Shown here: positions 46,731 through 54,603 of the stretch, in pieces
Numbering within the stretch: the first letter of the stretch is position 1
Layout: each line of letters opens with the position of its first letter
Assembly (NCBI RefSeq): GCF_030816615.1
Contig: NZ_JAUSYD010000001.1
Location: 372,001-436,000 of the forward strand
From: Streptomyces sp. B1I3
Lineage (GTDB): Bacteria > Actinomycetota > Actinomycetes > Streptomycetales > Streptomycetaceae
DNA length: 64,000 nucleotides
Reading direction: 5' to 3'
Made by a program: the position numbers and the translations under genes
The notes under the pieces: generated by a model
Database searches by the model: none
What the model was told of the DNA's origin: nothing
Seen by the model: the letters and a program-made list of their open reading frames with translations, nothing else

Positions 46731-47843
46731 TCAGGCCTCGGTGGCCCGGCGGTCGGTGATCAGCTTCATCTCGGCCTGGGCGAGGAACCGCGCGGCCTCC
46801 TGGTCGTTGCTGGGCAGGCCGTTGGCGCCGCCGTCGAGGAGCCGGCCGAGCATGGCCGCCTTGCGGGGGCCGCCGATTCCGAGTGCCAGCGCGGGCTGTG
46901 CGCCGAGCGGGCCGCTCACTTCGAGGAGCCGCACCACGACGTCGTCGCGCTGGAAGATGGTGCTGCTGGCGACGGGGCTTCCGGCGTCGTCCGCCGTCTC
47001 CTCGTCCTGGCCGGCGAGCAGGCGGGCGAGCGCCATGCCGCAGCCTTCCTTGGCCTGGTAGAAGAGCGCGTGCCGCTGTACGTCGCCCGGGGCGTGGTGG
47101 CCGGCCGTCACGTGGTGGACGGTCGGGAGCGCGGCCCGGGTGAAGAACATGCGGGCGGAGTCGGGGTCGCTGAGATCCCGGTCCTGCTCCAGGTAGGGGT
47201 TGAGGGCCTCTTCGACGGCCCTGACCTCGGGCTGGCGCGACACGTGGCGCAGCGCGGCCAGCAGGTCGCCCTCGACCTCGACCGCCCGCACGACACGGTT
47301 GCCGTGCATGAAGAGCGAGGTGCGGCGCAGCCGGGTGTTCTCGTCGACACGGGCCTGCGGGGATTCGTAGTCCGCGAGGATCTTCGCGACGATGTCCTCG
47401 GTGCCGGGCTTGACGGTGAACGTGAGCGCGTGTCGAACCACTCCGTCGCCGATGCGGGGTACGGGCTGCAGACCGCTTTCGACCGGGGCGGCGCCGTCGG
47501 TCCTCGCCGTCTCGCGCAGGACGCTGAACCGCAGGGAGCGGGTGTCGCGCACGCAGCTGTGCAAGGGCTGGACCGTCGCGACGTGCTCCTCGCTGTTCAC
47601 CCAGGCGAGGAAGGGCGGCGCGCTCTCCCATTCGCTGGTGATGAGCCACTGCGAGGGGTTCTCGATGGACTGGCACAGCTGGTCGCTGATGTGGCCGGGG
47701 ATGGACGCCACCTGGTTGCGCATGTGTTCGTACGCCTCAAGGAACTGCTTCTGGGCGCCGTCGTGCAGGTCCAGCAGCAGGACGACCCGGAGCCTTGAAC
47801 CGTCGAAGGCGGACTGCGAAACCCGTTCCGATATGGTTGTCAT
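46731..47843 (-). CDS. whiE-ORFI: SchA/CurD-domain protein (WhiE ORFI-like)
   Basis: A 370-residue protein matching the SchA/CurD-like family (WhiE ORFI). It has an N-terminal antibiotic-monooxygenase-like ferredoxin fold ([45 protein letters not shown]), a related second repeat near residue 130 ([20 protein letters not shown]) and a third near 265 ([20 protein letters not shown]). Its exact step in pigment synthesis is unknown, though it is needed for the mature colour in S. coelicolor by my recollection. First gene of the minus-strand pigment operon, facing the FAD hydroxylase gene. Confidence 0.92.
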   Translation of the reverse strand: MTTISERVSQSAFDGSRLRVVLLLDLHDGAQKQFLEAYEHMRNQVASIPGHISDQLCQSIENPSQWLITSEWESAPPFLAWVNSEEHVATVQPLHSCVRDTRSLRFSVLRETARTDGAAPVESGLQPVPRIGDGVVRHALTFTVKPGTEDIVAKILADYESPQARVDENTRLRRTSLFMHGNRVVRAVEVEGDLLAALRHVSRQPEVRAVEEALNPYLEQDRDLSDPDSARMFFTRAALPTVHHVTAGHHAPGDVQRHALFYQAKEGCGMALARLLAGQDEETADDAGSPVASSTIFQRDDVVVRLLEVSGPLGAQPALALGIGGPRKAAMLGRLLDGGANGLPSNDQEAARFLAQAEMKLITDRRATEA

Positions 47844-47869
47844 CTTTGTCTCCTTCGAGACGGCGCGGT

Positions 47870-47886
47870 GACCACGTCGAGTGGTC
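47870..47886. promoter_or_regulatory. Inverted repeat in the divergent pigment promoter region
   Basis: GACCACGTCGAGTGGTC, a 6-bp inverted repeat with a 5-base spacer, lies 27 bp upstream of the WhiE-ORFI start. It is a candidate site for a sporulation regulator. I could not recognise a WhiG- or SigF-type promoter with confidence. Confidence 0.4.
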
Positions 47887-48101
47887 TCTCGTCATCCGTC
47901 GGCTGTCGGGGAACCGGAGCGGCCTCTTCCGCAGACGCGTGTGGTCCACCCCCGCATCACGGGCATCGCTCCCGCGACTGATCGTGGAACGCCGCCACCG
48001 GAGGCGCGAGATTTATGCACCGTTCAGGTGAGGTGGTGACCGAACCCCTCGTACCAGGGCATGGACACTGCATCCGTCGCGCGTCCGAGCTGGAGCAACT
48101 G

Positions 48102-49739
48102 ATGAACGAGAACGTCGACCACCGCGTACCGGTCCTCATCGTGGGCGGCTCCCTCGTGGGCCTGTCCGCCTCCCTCTTCCTGAGCCGGCTCGGCGTACGC
48201 CACCTGCTCGTCGAGAAACACGCAGGCACCTCGACGCACCCGCGCGGGCGGGGCAACAACGTCCGCACGATGGAGCTGTTCCGCACCGCGGGCGCCGAGC
48301 AGCTGATCCGGGACGCCGCCTCGGTGCTTGCGGACAACCACGGGATCCTGCAGGCCGGATCGCTCACCGGCGACGACCAGGAGTGGCTGTTCAAGGAGAT
48401 CGACCCGGGTGGCGGCCTCGCCCGTTTCAGTCCGAGCAGCTGGTGCCTGTGCAGCCAGAACGACCTGGAGCCCGTACTGCTCAACCATGCCCGGTCGCAG
48501 GGCAGCGAGCTGCGGTTCTCCGCCGAACTGCTCTCCTTCGACCAGGACCCGGAGGGCGTCACCGCCGTGGTGAAGGACCGGGAGACCGGGGAGCACACCA
48601 CGGTCCGGGCGGACTACCTCGTCGCGGCCGACGGGCCGCGCAGCCCGATCCGCGAACAGCTGCGGATCGGCCAGACGGGTTCGGGCGACCTGTTCCACAA
48701 CGTGAGTGTCACCTTCCGGTCCCGGCAGCTCGCCGGCATCGTGGGCGACCGGCGGTTCATCGTCTGCTACCTCACCGACCCGGAGGCGGACGGGGCGCTC
48801 CTGCCGGTGGACAACAAGGAGCAGTGGGTCTTCCACGCGCCGTGGCAGCCCGAGCGGGGCGAGACGCTGGAGGACTTCACCGACGAGCGGTGCACGGAAC
48901 ACATCCGCCGCGCGGTCGGGGCTCCCGATCTCGATGTCGAGATCACGGGCAAGGCACCGTGGCACGCCGCCGAACGGGTCGCGGAGCGCTACGGGTCCGG
49001 CCGGGTCTTCCTGGCGGGTGACTCCGCGCACGAGATGTCCCCGACCGGCGCGTTCGGGTCCAACACGGGTATCCAGGACGCGCACAACCTGGCGTGGAAG
49101 CTGGCTGCCGTGATCAACGGCGCTGCGGGCCCGGGGCTCCTGGACACCTACGAGGCGGAGCGTCTGCCGGTGGCGACGGCGACCAGCGAGCGGGCGTCGG
49201 CGCGGTCCGCGGAGCACAGCCACCCGGGATACGCCGGCTCACCCGGCCCGGGCGGTGGCGGCCCGAAGGGCGGCATGCTCACGATCGCGCTCGGCTACCG
49301 CTACGTCCGGGGCGCCGTGCTCGGCGTGGAGCCGGGCCTGCCGGTGGTGCCCGAGCGCATGTCCCTGGCGGGCGATCCCGGCACCCGGGCGCCGCACATG
49401 TGGCTCCGGCGGCAGGGCGCCCGTCTCTCGACCCTGGACCTCTACGAGCAGTCGTTCGTCCTGCTGCACGACGCCCGGCATCCGGAATGGGGCGCGGCGG
49501 CCGCGAAGGCGGCGGAGCGTCTGGCGGTGCGCCTGGACGCCTACGGCATCGGTTCCGGCCAGGGCGCCGATCTGGAGACCGAGGACGGGGCCGACTGGGC
49601 CGCGTCCCACGGCACGACTGCCGAAGGCGCCGTCCTCGTGCGCCCCGACGGCTTCGTGGCCTGGCGGGCCGAGGGCGCGGTGGCGGATCCGGCAGCGACG
49701 CTGGACGACGCTCTGACGGCCCTGCTCCACCGGGGCTGA
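48102..49739 (+). CDS. whiE-ORFVIII: FAD-dependent aromatic hydroxylase (WhiE ORFVIII-like)
   Basis: A 545-residue class A flavin hydroxylase that oxygenates the aromatic polyketide. FAD motifs are VLIVGGSLVGLSASLFLSRL, the DG motif VAADGPRSPIREQL and GRVFLAGDSAHEMSPTGAFGSNTGIQDA. A C-terminal thioredoxin-like domain begins around residue 410. In S. coelicolor the equivalent whiE ORFVIII is divergently transcribed and late-expressed; the same layout is seen here. ATG 48102 has GGAG six to seven bases upstream; an in-frame ATG at 48015 with a weaker site would add 29 residues. Confidence 0.93.
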   Translation: MNENVDHRVPVLIVGGSLVGLSASLFLSRLGVRHLLVEKHAGTSTHPRGRGNNVRTMELFRTAGAEQLIRDAASVLADNHGILQAGSLTGDDQEWLFKEIDPGGGLARFSPSSWCLCSQNDLEPVLLNHARSQGSELRFSAELLSFDQDPEGVTAVVKDRETGEHTTVRADYLVAADGPRSPIREQLRIGQTGSGDLFHNVSVTFRSRQLAGIVGDRRFIVCYLTDPEADGALLPVDNKEQWVFHAPWQPERGETLEDFTDERCTEHIRRAVGAPDLDVEITGKAPWHAAERVAERYGSGRVFLAGDSAHEMSPTGAFGSNTGIQDAHNLAWKLAAVINGAAGPGLLDTYEAERLPVATATSERASARSAEHSHPGYAGSPGPGGGGPKGGMLTIALGYRYVRGAVLGVEPGLPVVPERMSLAGDPGTRAPHMWLRRQGARLSTLDLYEQSFVLLHDARHPEWGAAAAKAAERLAVRLDAYGIGSGQGADLETEDGADWAASHGTTAEGAVLVRPDGFVAWRAEGAVADPAATLDDALTALLHRG

Positions 49740-49751
49740 CGCATGCGCCGT

Positions 49752-49785
49752 GCGAACCGGTGCGCCTGACGGTGCGCCGGTTCGC
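49752..49785 (+). terminator. Terminator of the pigment hydroxylase gene
   Basis: A 15-bp stem (9 perfect outer pairs, 6 inner pairs with two G-U) and a TGAC loop, starting 12 bp after the hydroxylase stop. A weaker 9-bp hairpin at 49865-49892 probably serves the TetR gene on the other strand. Confidence 0.75.
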
Positions 49786-49903
49786 GGAGCGGGCGCCCAT
49801 CCGGCGCAGCGCCGGTCCGCGAGCGCGTCACAGGTGCGGACCGGCCCACCGGCCTCGATGCGGGGCGGGGCGGCCGGTTCCGTCCGCCCCGCGCCGCGGC
49901 GCC

Positions 49904-50464
49904 TCAGACGGCCTCGGCGCCGCACAGCAGCCGCGCGGCCGCCTCTCCGGCCTGCCGCGCCGGCTCGGGCGTCCCGGAGATGGCCGCCGTGACGATCGCC
50001 CCTTCGGCGAGCAGTACGAACGCGCCCGCGGATTCCTCCGGCCGGCCCGCCGCGACGACGAGCCCGGTGACGTAGTCACGGAAGGCCTCTTTGTGGGCGC
50101 GTGCGACGCCGGCCACCGAGGCGTCGGTGGCCCCCAGTTCACCGAAGCCGTTGATGAAGGCGCAGCCTCGGAAGCCCGGCTGGGAGAACCACTCGTGCAG
50201 CCACTCGAAGACGGCGAGAAGCCGCTCGCGAGGGGTGGAGCGGCTGTCCACGAACGTGGCCAGCCCCGCGCGCCACTTGATGTCCCGGGCTTCCAGACAG
50301 GCCTGCACCAGTGCGGACTTGGAAGGGAAGAGGGTGTACAGGCGTTTCAGTGAGACGCCGGACGCGGCGCGGATCTCGTCCATGCCGACCGCCTGGATGC
50401 CCCGCTCGTAGAACAACTCCTCTGCGGCGTCCAGCGCCGCCGCCCTTGCCCGTGCGAGATCCAC
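49904..50464 (-). CDS. TetR family transcriptional regulator
   Basis: A 186-residue TetR regulator. The HTH is at residues about 8-55 ([45 protein letters not shown]). The C-terminal domain ([29 protein letters not shown]) is like the C-terminal fold of QacR/EthR-type proteins. GTG 50464 has GGGGGAG. It faces a DUF1348 gene, and the 111-bp intergenic region contains two near-identical GAGAACG/CGTTCTC palindromes. It therefore probably represses both itself and the DUF1348 gene. Ligand unknown. Confidence 0.92.
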   Translation of the reverse strand: MDLARARAAALDAAEELFYERGIQAVGMDEIRAASGVSLKRLYTLFPSKSALVQACLEARDIKWRAGLATFVDSRSTPRERLLAVFEWLHEWFSQPGFRGCAFINGFGELGATDASVAGVARAHKEAFRDYVTGLVVAAGRPEESAGAFVLLAEGAIVTAAISGTPEPARQAGEAAARLLCGAEAV

Positions 50465-50502
50465 CGCGACTCCCCCAGTCTTCCGCCCCCCGCCCCTTGC
50501 GT

Positions 50503-50518
50503 GAGAACGACCGTTCTC
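50503..50518. promoter_or_regulatory. TetR operator copy 1
   Basis: GAGAACGACCGTTCTC, a perfect 7-bp inverted repeat around AC, lies 39 bp upstream of the TetR start. Together with copy 2 (centre 37 bp away) it marks the shared promoter of the divergent pair. Confidence 0.75.
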
Positions 50519-50538
50519 CTATCGTACGACGCACCCAC

Positions 50539-50556
50539 GGAGAACGCTCGTTCTCC
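50539..50556. promoter_or_regulatory. TetR operator copy 2
   Basis: GGAGAACGCTCGTTCTCC, a perfect 8-bp inverted repeat around CT, lies 20 bp upstream of the DUF1348 gene start, where binding would block its promoter or leader. It has the same GAGAACG half-site as copy 1. Confidence 0.78.
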
Positions 50557-50575
50557 CCCGCGCGAGGAGACCTTC

Positions 50576-51043
50576 ATGACCGCCCAGCCGCTCGTCCCGC
50601 CGTTCACGCGGGAGACCGCAGTCGCCAAGGTGCGGCGCGCCGAGGACGCCTGGAACAGCCGGGATCCGCAGAGCGTCGCTCTCGCGTACACACCGGATTC
50701 GCGCTGGCGTAACCGGTCCGAGTGGCTCCAGGGGCGGGAGGAGATCGTCGGCTTCCTGACCCGCAAATGGGCCCGGGAGCTGAGCTACCGCCTCGTCAAG
50801 GAGCTGTGGGCGCACGACGACGACCGGATCGCGGTGCGCTTCGCCTACGAGTGGCACGACGACACCGGCCGGTGGTTCCGTTCCTTCGGCAACGAGAACT
50901 GGGAGTTCGACGGCGCCGGGCTCATGCGGGTGCGGCACGCGTCGATCAACGACGTGCCGATCGAGGAGCCGGCGCGCCGCTACCACTGGCCCCTGGGGCG
51001 GCGGCCCGACGGCCACCCCGGGCTGAGCGAACTGGGCTTCTGA
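50576..51043 (+). CDS. DUF1348 NTF2-like protein
   Basis: A 155-residue protein of the DUF1348 group of NTF2-like proteins: [56 protein letters not shown], then [28 protein letters not shown] and [17 protein letters not shown]. The family is well conserved, but its activity is uncertain. AGGAG precedes ATG 50576. Expression is very likely controlled by the divergent TetR protein through the two operators. This suggests that the protein handles the compound sensed by that regulator. Confidence 0.9.
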   Translation: MTAQPLVPPFTRETAVAKVRRAEDAWNSRDPQSVALAYTPDSRWRNRSEWLQGREEIVGFLTRKWARELSYRLVKELWAHDDDRIAVRFAYEWHDDTGRWFRSFGNENWEFDGAGLMRVRHASINDVPIEEPARRYHWPLGRRPDGHPGLSELGF

Positions 51044-51117
51044 CCCGGTCGCCACGCGTGAGGCGCCGGACCTCTTGCCACGCTGCCCGACCTCCTGCGT
51101 TACTGCTCCGAGGAGAA

Positions 51118-51137
51118 TCGACCGAATGATCGGTCGA
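51118..51137. promoter_or_regulatory. Candidate operator of the phenylacetate-CoA ligase gene
   Basis: TCGACCGAATGATCGGTCGA, an 8-bp inverted repeat with a 4-base spacer, ends 25 bp before the paaK start. The ACCGA/TCGGT halves resemble operators of TetR-family PaaR-type phenylacetate regulators (recollection). No such regulator gene is adjacent. Confidence 0.55.
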
Positions 51138-51162
51138 CTGCCCCGGCGAGAGGATCATCCGT

Positions 51163-52452
51163 ATGACGGCGTTGCTGGTCGCGGCCGAGCGGCTCGGCCG
51201 CGACGAGCTCGAGACGCTGCAGCTGGAACGGCTCCGGGCCACGCTGCGGCACGCGTACGACAACGTCGCGTTCTACCGCACGGCCTTCGACGCGGCGGGC
51301 GTGCGGCCCGAGGACTGTCACACACTCGCCGATCTCGCCCGGTTTCCCTTCACGGTCAAAGCCGACCTGCGCGACAACTACCCGTTCGGCATGTTCGCCG
51401 TCCCGGAGGACCGGGTACGCAGGATCCACGCCTCCAGCGGAACGACGGGCCGGCCCACGGTGGCCGGGTACACCGAGCGCGATCTGGACACATGGGCCGA
51501 TGTCGTCGCCCGGTCGATCAGGGCGGCGGGCGGGCGCCCCGGCCACAAGGTGCACGTGGCCTACGGCTACGGGCTGTTCACCGGCGGCCTCGGCGCGCAC
51601 TACGGGGCGGAGCGGCTCGGCTGCACGGTCATTCCCGCGTCCGGCGGGATGACCGCCCGCCAGGTGCGGCTGATCCAGGACTTCCGGCCCGAGGTCATCA
51701 TGATCACCCCCTCGTACATGCTGACGCTGCTGGACGAGTTCGAACGCCAGGGAGTCGATCCCCGTACGACGTCACTGAAGGTCGGCATCTTCGGCGCCGA
51801 GCCCTGGACTGAACAGATGCGTGCGGAGATCGAGGGGCGCTTCGCCATCGACGCGGTCGACATCTACGGGCTGTCGGAGGTGATGGGCCCAGGTGTGGCG
51901 CAGGAATGCGTGGAGACCAAGGACGGACTGCACATCTGGGAGGACCACTTCTACCCGGAGGTCGTCGACCCGTTCACAGGTGAACTCCTGCCGGACGGCG
52001 AGGAGGGGGAGCTGGTGTTCACCTCGCTCACCAAGGAGGCCATGCCGGTGATCCGTTACCGGACCCGGGATCTGACGCGGCTGCTGCCGGGTACGGCACG
52101 CGTCTTCCGGCGGATGGAGAAGGTCACCGGCCGCAGCGACGACATGGTCATCCTGCGCGGGGTGAATCTCTTCCCCACCCAGATCGAGGAGATCGTGCTG
52201 CGGACGCCGGGGCTGGCACCGCACTTCCAGCTGCTGCTGACCCGGCAGGGGCGCCTGGACGCACTGACCGTGCGGGTGGAGGCCCGGGCCGGCGCGACGG
52301 CGGACGAGCGGGAGGCGGCGGCCCTGTCCATCGCGGTGGCCGTGAAGGACGGGGTCGGTGTCGGCGTCGGCGTCGAGATCGTCGATCCGGAGACGCTGGA
52401 GCGGTCGGTCGGCAAGATCAAGCGACTCATCGACCTGAGGGAGTCCGCGTGA
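51163..52452 (+). CDS. paaK: Phenylacetate-CoA ligase
   Basis: A 429-residue adenylate-forming enzyme that activates phenylacetate to phenylacetyl-CoA, first step of the aerobic paa pathway. Motifs: the P-loop-like IHASSGTTGRPTVAGYT, IYGLSEVMGPGVAQECVETKDGLHIWEDHFYPEVVD, YRTRDLT and the C-terminal lysine in SVGKIKRL. The usual PaaK PFTxKxDLRDNYPFGMFAV N-terminus is present. ATG 51163 follows AGAGGA. The other paa genes are not in the window. An inverted repeat lies upstream, and a 14-bp tandem repeat begins on the last codons. Confidence 0.93.
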   Translation: MTALLVAAERLGRDELETLQLERLRATLRHAYDNVAFYRTAFDAAGVRPEDCHTLADLARFPFTVKADLRDNYPFGMFAVPEDRVRRIHASSGTTGRPTVAGYTERDLDTWADVVARSIRAAGGRPGHKVHVAYGYGLFTGGLGAHYGAERLGCTVIPASGGMTARQVRLIQDFRPEVIMITPSYMLTLLDEFERQGVDPRTTSLKVGIFGAEPWTEQMRAEIEGRFAIDAVDIYGLSEVMGPGVAQECVETKDGLHIWEDHFYPEVVDPFTGELLPDGEEGELVFTSLTKEAMPVIRYRTRDLTRLLPGTARVFRRMEKVTGRSDDMVILRGVNLFPTQIEEIVLRTPGLAPHFQLLLTRQGRLDALTVRVEARAGATADEREAAALSIAVAVKDGVGVGVGVEIVDPETLERSVGKIKRLIDLRESA

Positions 52453-52532
52453 GGAAGCCGACGTGAGGGAGCCGACGTGAGGGAGCCCACATGAGGGAGC
52501 CCACATGAGGGAGCCCACATGAGGGACTCCAC
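52449..52532. repeat. 14-bp tandem repeat, six copies, over the paaK stop
   Basis: Six head-to-tail 14-bp units, from GTGAGGAAGCCGAC (52449) through GTGAGGGAGCCGAC and copies ending CCCAC to a diverged last unit ATGAGGGACTCCAC. The paaK stop TGA lies in unit 1. Every unit contains a TGA, a GGGAG-like ribosome-binding sequence and a GTG or ATG. It is a minisatellite in the convergent gap between paaK and the sortase gene. Confidence 0.9.
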
Positions 52533-52558
52533 CCGGCGCCTCGTCCCGGCCTGGGCGG

Positions 52559-53470
52559 TCAACGAGAGGCCGTCAGGGCGGCGAAGACCACGACGTTGCC
52601 CTGGTAGCCCGTCTTCTCGCTGTAGTCGCCCCCGCAGGTGATCACCCGGAGCTCGGGCCGGGCCGAGGGGCCGTAGACCTTGTCGTCGGGGAAGTCGTTC
52701 TTGCTGTAGAGCTCCACGGCGTAGACCGTGAACACGGCGGTGCGCCGATCGGCCCGGACGATCTCGACGGTCGCGCCTTTGCGCAGGGACCCCAGGGCGA
52801 AGAAGACACCGGGCCCGACGCGGGTGTCCACATGCCCCGCCGTGATCGCCGTGCCCGCGGTGCCCGGCACGGTCCCGCCGGCATACCAGCCGGTGAGGAC
52901 GGGGTCGTCGTCGGGCGGAGGTTGCAGGGCGCCCGTCGCGTCGAGGCCGAGCTCCAGCATGGGCGCGTCCACCTCGAGAGCCGGAATCCGCAACCGGAGC
53001 GGGGTCGAGGGCGGAAGCGGTTGTACGGCGGAAGGCGAGGCGGCGTCGCCACGGCCGGGAGCCGGGCGGGCAGGGGCCGGAGCGGCGGCCGCCCTCGTCG
53101 GCGCCGGGTTCGGCGTCAGGGGCCGCAGGGGGGTGGGCGGCTGGGGCAGAAGAGTGCCGGGAAGAGCGGACGGCAGGTGCAGGAGCACGGGCGGGGCCGA
53201 GGCCCGGCCCGTGGGGAAGGGGGTGGCAGGTTCCGGGACAGGGTGGGCAGGAGCCCGCACCCCACGCGTGGGGCGAACGGAGGGCACCGCGAAGGTACCC
53301 GACGGCGCGGGGACGGCAGCGGCGGTTCCGGGAGCCGGTGGCTGCGGTGGCCTGTCGTCACGCAGTCCCCCGACCACCAGCACGGTACCCGCCAGGGCGG
53401 CCCATACGAGGTGCTTGACCGTCGGGAACGGCTGGGGTGACGTGGTGCCGGCCTTGCGCCCGGTTTCCAT
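52559..53470 (-). CDS. Class F sortase
   Basis: A 303-residue membrane-anchored transpeptidase. A short cytosolic N-terminus and one hydrophobic span (residues about 18-36, VWAALAGTVLVVGGL) are followed by a 120-residue Pro/Ala-rich stalk and the sortase barrel. Catalytic His is in AITAGHVDT and Cys in RVITCGGDYSEKTGYQGNVVVFA; the conserved class F context YxxNVVV is present. Sortases join surface proteins to the wall. ATG 53470 was chosen; longer frames upstream lack coding character. The stalk is long for the class. A secreted C-terminally anchored protein gene lies 270 bp upstream on the same strand. Confidence 0.9.
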   Translation of the reverse strand: METGRKAGTTSPQPFPTVKHLVWAALAGTVLVVGGLRDDRPPQPPAPGTAAAVPAPSGTFAVPSVRPTRGVRAPAHPVPEPATPFPTGRASAPPVLLHLPSALPGTLLPQPPTPLRPLTPNPAPTRAAAAPAPARPAPGRGDAASPSAVQPLPPSTPLRLRIPALEVDAPMLELGLDATGALQPPPDDDPVLTGWYAGGTVPGTAGTAITAGHVDTRVGPGVFFALGSLRKGATVEIVRADRRTAVFTVYAVELYSKNDFPDDKVYGPSARPELRVITCGGDYSEKTGYQGNVVVFAALTASR

Positions 53471-53740
53471 CGCGTGTGCCTCTGCTTCGCAGCGGGTGGG
53501 TGGGGATCCCGAGGGCTCCCGGACCCGTACGGTGTCCGGCGCCCTCGGGGCGGGCGGTGCGTCGTTCGTCCGGACGGCACCGGAACAGGGAGCGGTGCGA
53601 GCAGCTGCACGCCGGGGGGAGAGCCGACGCGAAACGGTGTGTCCCTGGCCCGGGTGCCCCGGGGAGTCGGTGATGGACGACAACGCCGCGAACGTGCGCG
53701 CGAGGGCGCATCCCGTGTGATCCGGACGAGACGCCCCGGG

Positions 53741-54241
53741 TCAGCCCCGGGCGGCGACCGTCCGGCGGCGTGTCCTGATCACTCCCCCCGCCACGGCGCC
53801 GGCGAGCAGTACGCCCCCCACGGCAAGCTGGGCGCTGTTGTCCGAGGGCGTCCCGAAGCCGGCGTCGACTCCGCCCCTGGGGGCACGGTCGGTGATCCGG
53901 TAGGTATCCGTGATCTTGATGCGGGGCGGGCACTTCACGGTGACGGTGTCCGTACCCGGCTCGGCGTCCCTCGGGATCTGGAACACACCGACGAGCACGC
54001 CCTTGCGGTCGCCCTCCAGGAGGTGGAAGGCCCCTCCTGCCTCCGACGTCCCCTTGCCGTAGGTCTCCTTGCCGCAGGCCCTGGTGCTGAGGGTGACCTG
54101 CGAGCCCGGGGAGGCGTGGGCCGGGCTGATGTGAATGGTCTGGTCACCTGAGGGACCGGCCGCCGCTTCCGCGGCGGGGGCCGCGAACGCAAGGGAACCT
54201 ACGGCCAGACAGATGCCCGCGCCGATACGTGTGTTGCGCAT
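53741..54241 (-). CDS. Secreted protein with C-terminal membrane anchor, possible sortase partner
   Basis: A 166-residue protein. Residues 1-28 form a signal peptide (AEAA). The central part is Ig-like (HISPAHASPGSQVTLSTRACG, GVLVGVFQIPRDAEPGTDTVTVKCPP). The C-terminus has a hydrophobic span (AVGGVLLAGAVAGGVI) followed by RTRRR, the layout of a wall-sorting signal, but no LPxTG is present before it. GGAGG precedes ATG 54241. It is directly upstream of the class F sortase gene, a pairing seen in other Streptomyces. Whether the sortase processes it is unproven. Confidence 0.8.
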   Translation of the reverse strand: MRNTRIGAGICLAVGSLAFAAPAAEAAAGPSGDQTIHISPAHASPGSQVTLSTRACGKETYGKGTSEAGGAFHLLEGDRKGVLVGVFQIPRDAEPGTDTVTVKCPPRIKITDTYRITDRAPRGGVDAGFGTPSDNSAQLAVGGVLLAGAVAGGVIRTRRRTVAARG

Positions 54242-54603
54242 GAGGATCCTCCAACGGGAGCAGGGCCCGGCAGGTCGCACGGCGCCTCTGCTGTGCTCCG
54301 TTCCCGAGGCAACCGACAGCCCGTCACGTGCGCAACACGAGCCGTCACCCCGCGCGTCACCCGGCCAGACCCTGGACTCCGTCCCCGGACAGTCGTTTGC
54401 GCAGGTCAACCGATCGGCGCCGAGAGCTGCAGAAGGATCGTCCGGCAGACGGCGAACGGGCTAAGCCGTCCACGCCCGCCACACGATGCCCGGACGCCGG
54501 GCGACCCGTGAGGGAGACGCGCGGACCGGGCCGTGCGGCCCCGGGGCCGTTCCACCGTCCCGAGCGCGGCCGGGACCGCTCGGCGTCCGCACGGCACGCG
54601 CCC
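54242..54603. other. Intergenic region without recognised elements
   Basis: About 360 bp between the start of the secreted-protein gene and the end of the acyl-CoA synthetase gene. A weak, bulged GGGCCG/CGGCCC hairpin near 54528-54541 could serve as terminator for the latter. No small gene was found. Confidence 0.4.

Noticed and set aside
46229..47676. Extension of the cupin frame far upstream of 46659
   Set aside because: Low-complexity Arg/Pro/Gly sequence overlapping WhiE-ORFI; the ATG at 46659 has a good ribosome binding site and matches family length.
52449..52532. CRISPR array
   Set aside because: Units are contiguous 14-mers without spacers, and there are no cas genes.
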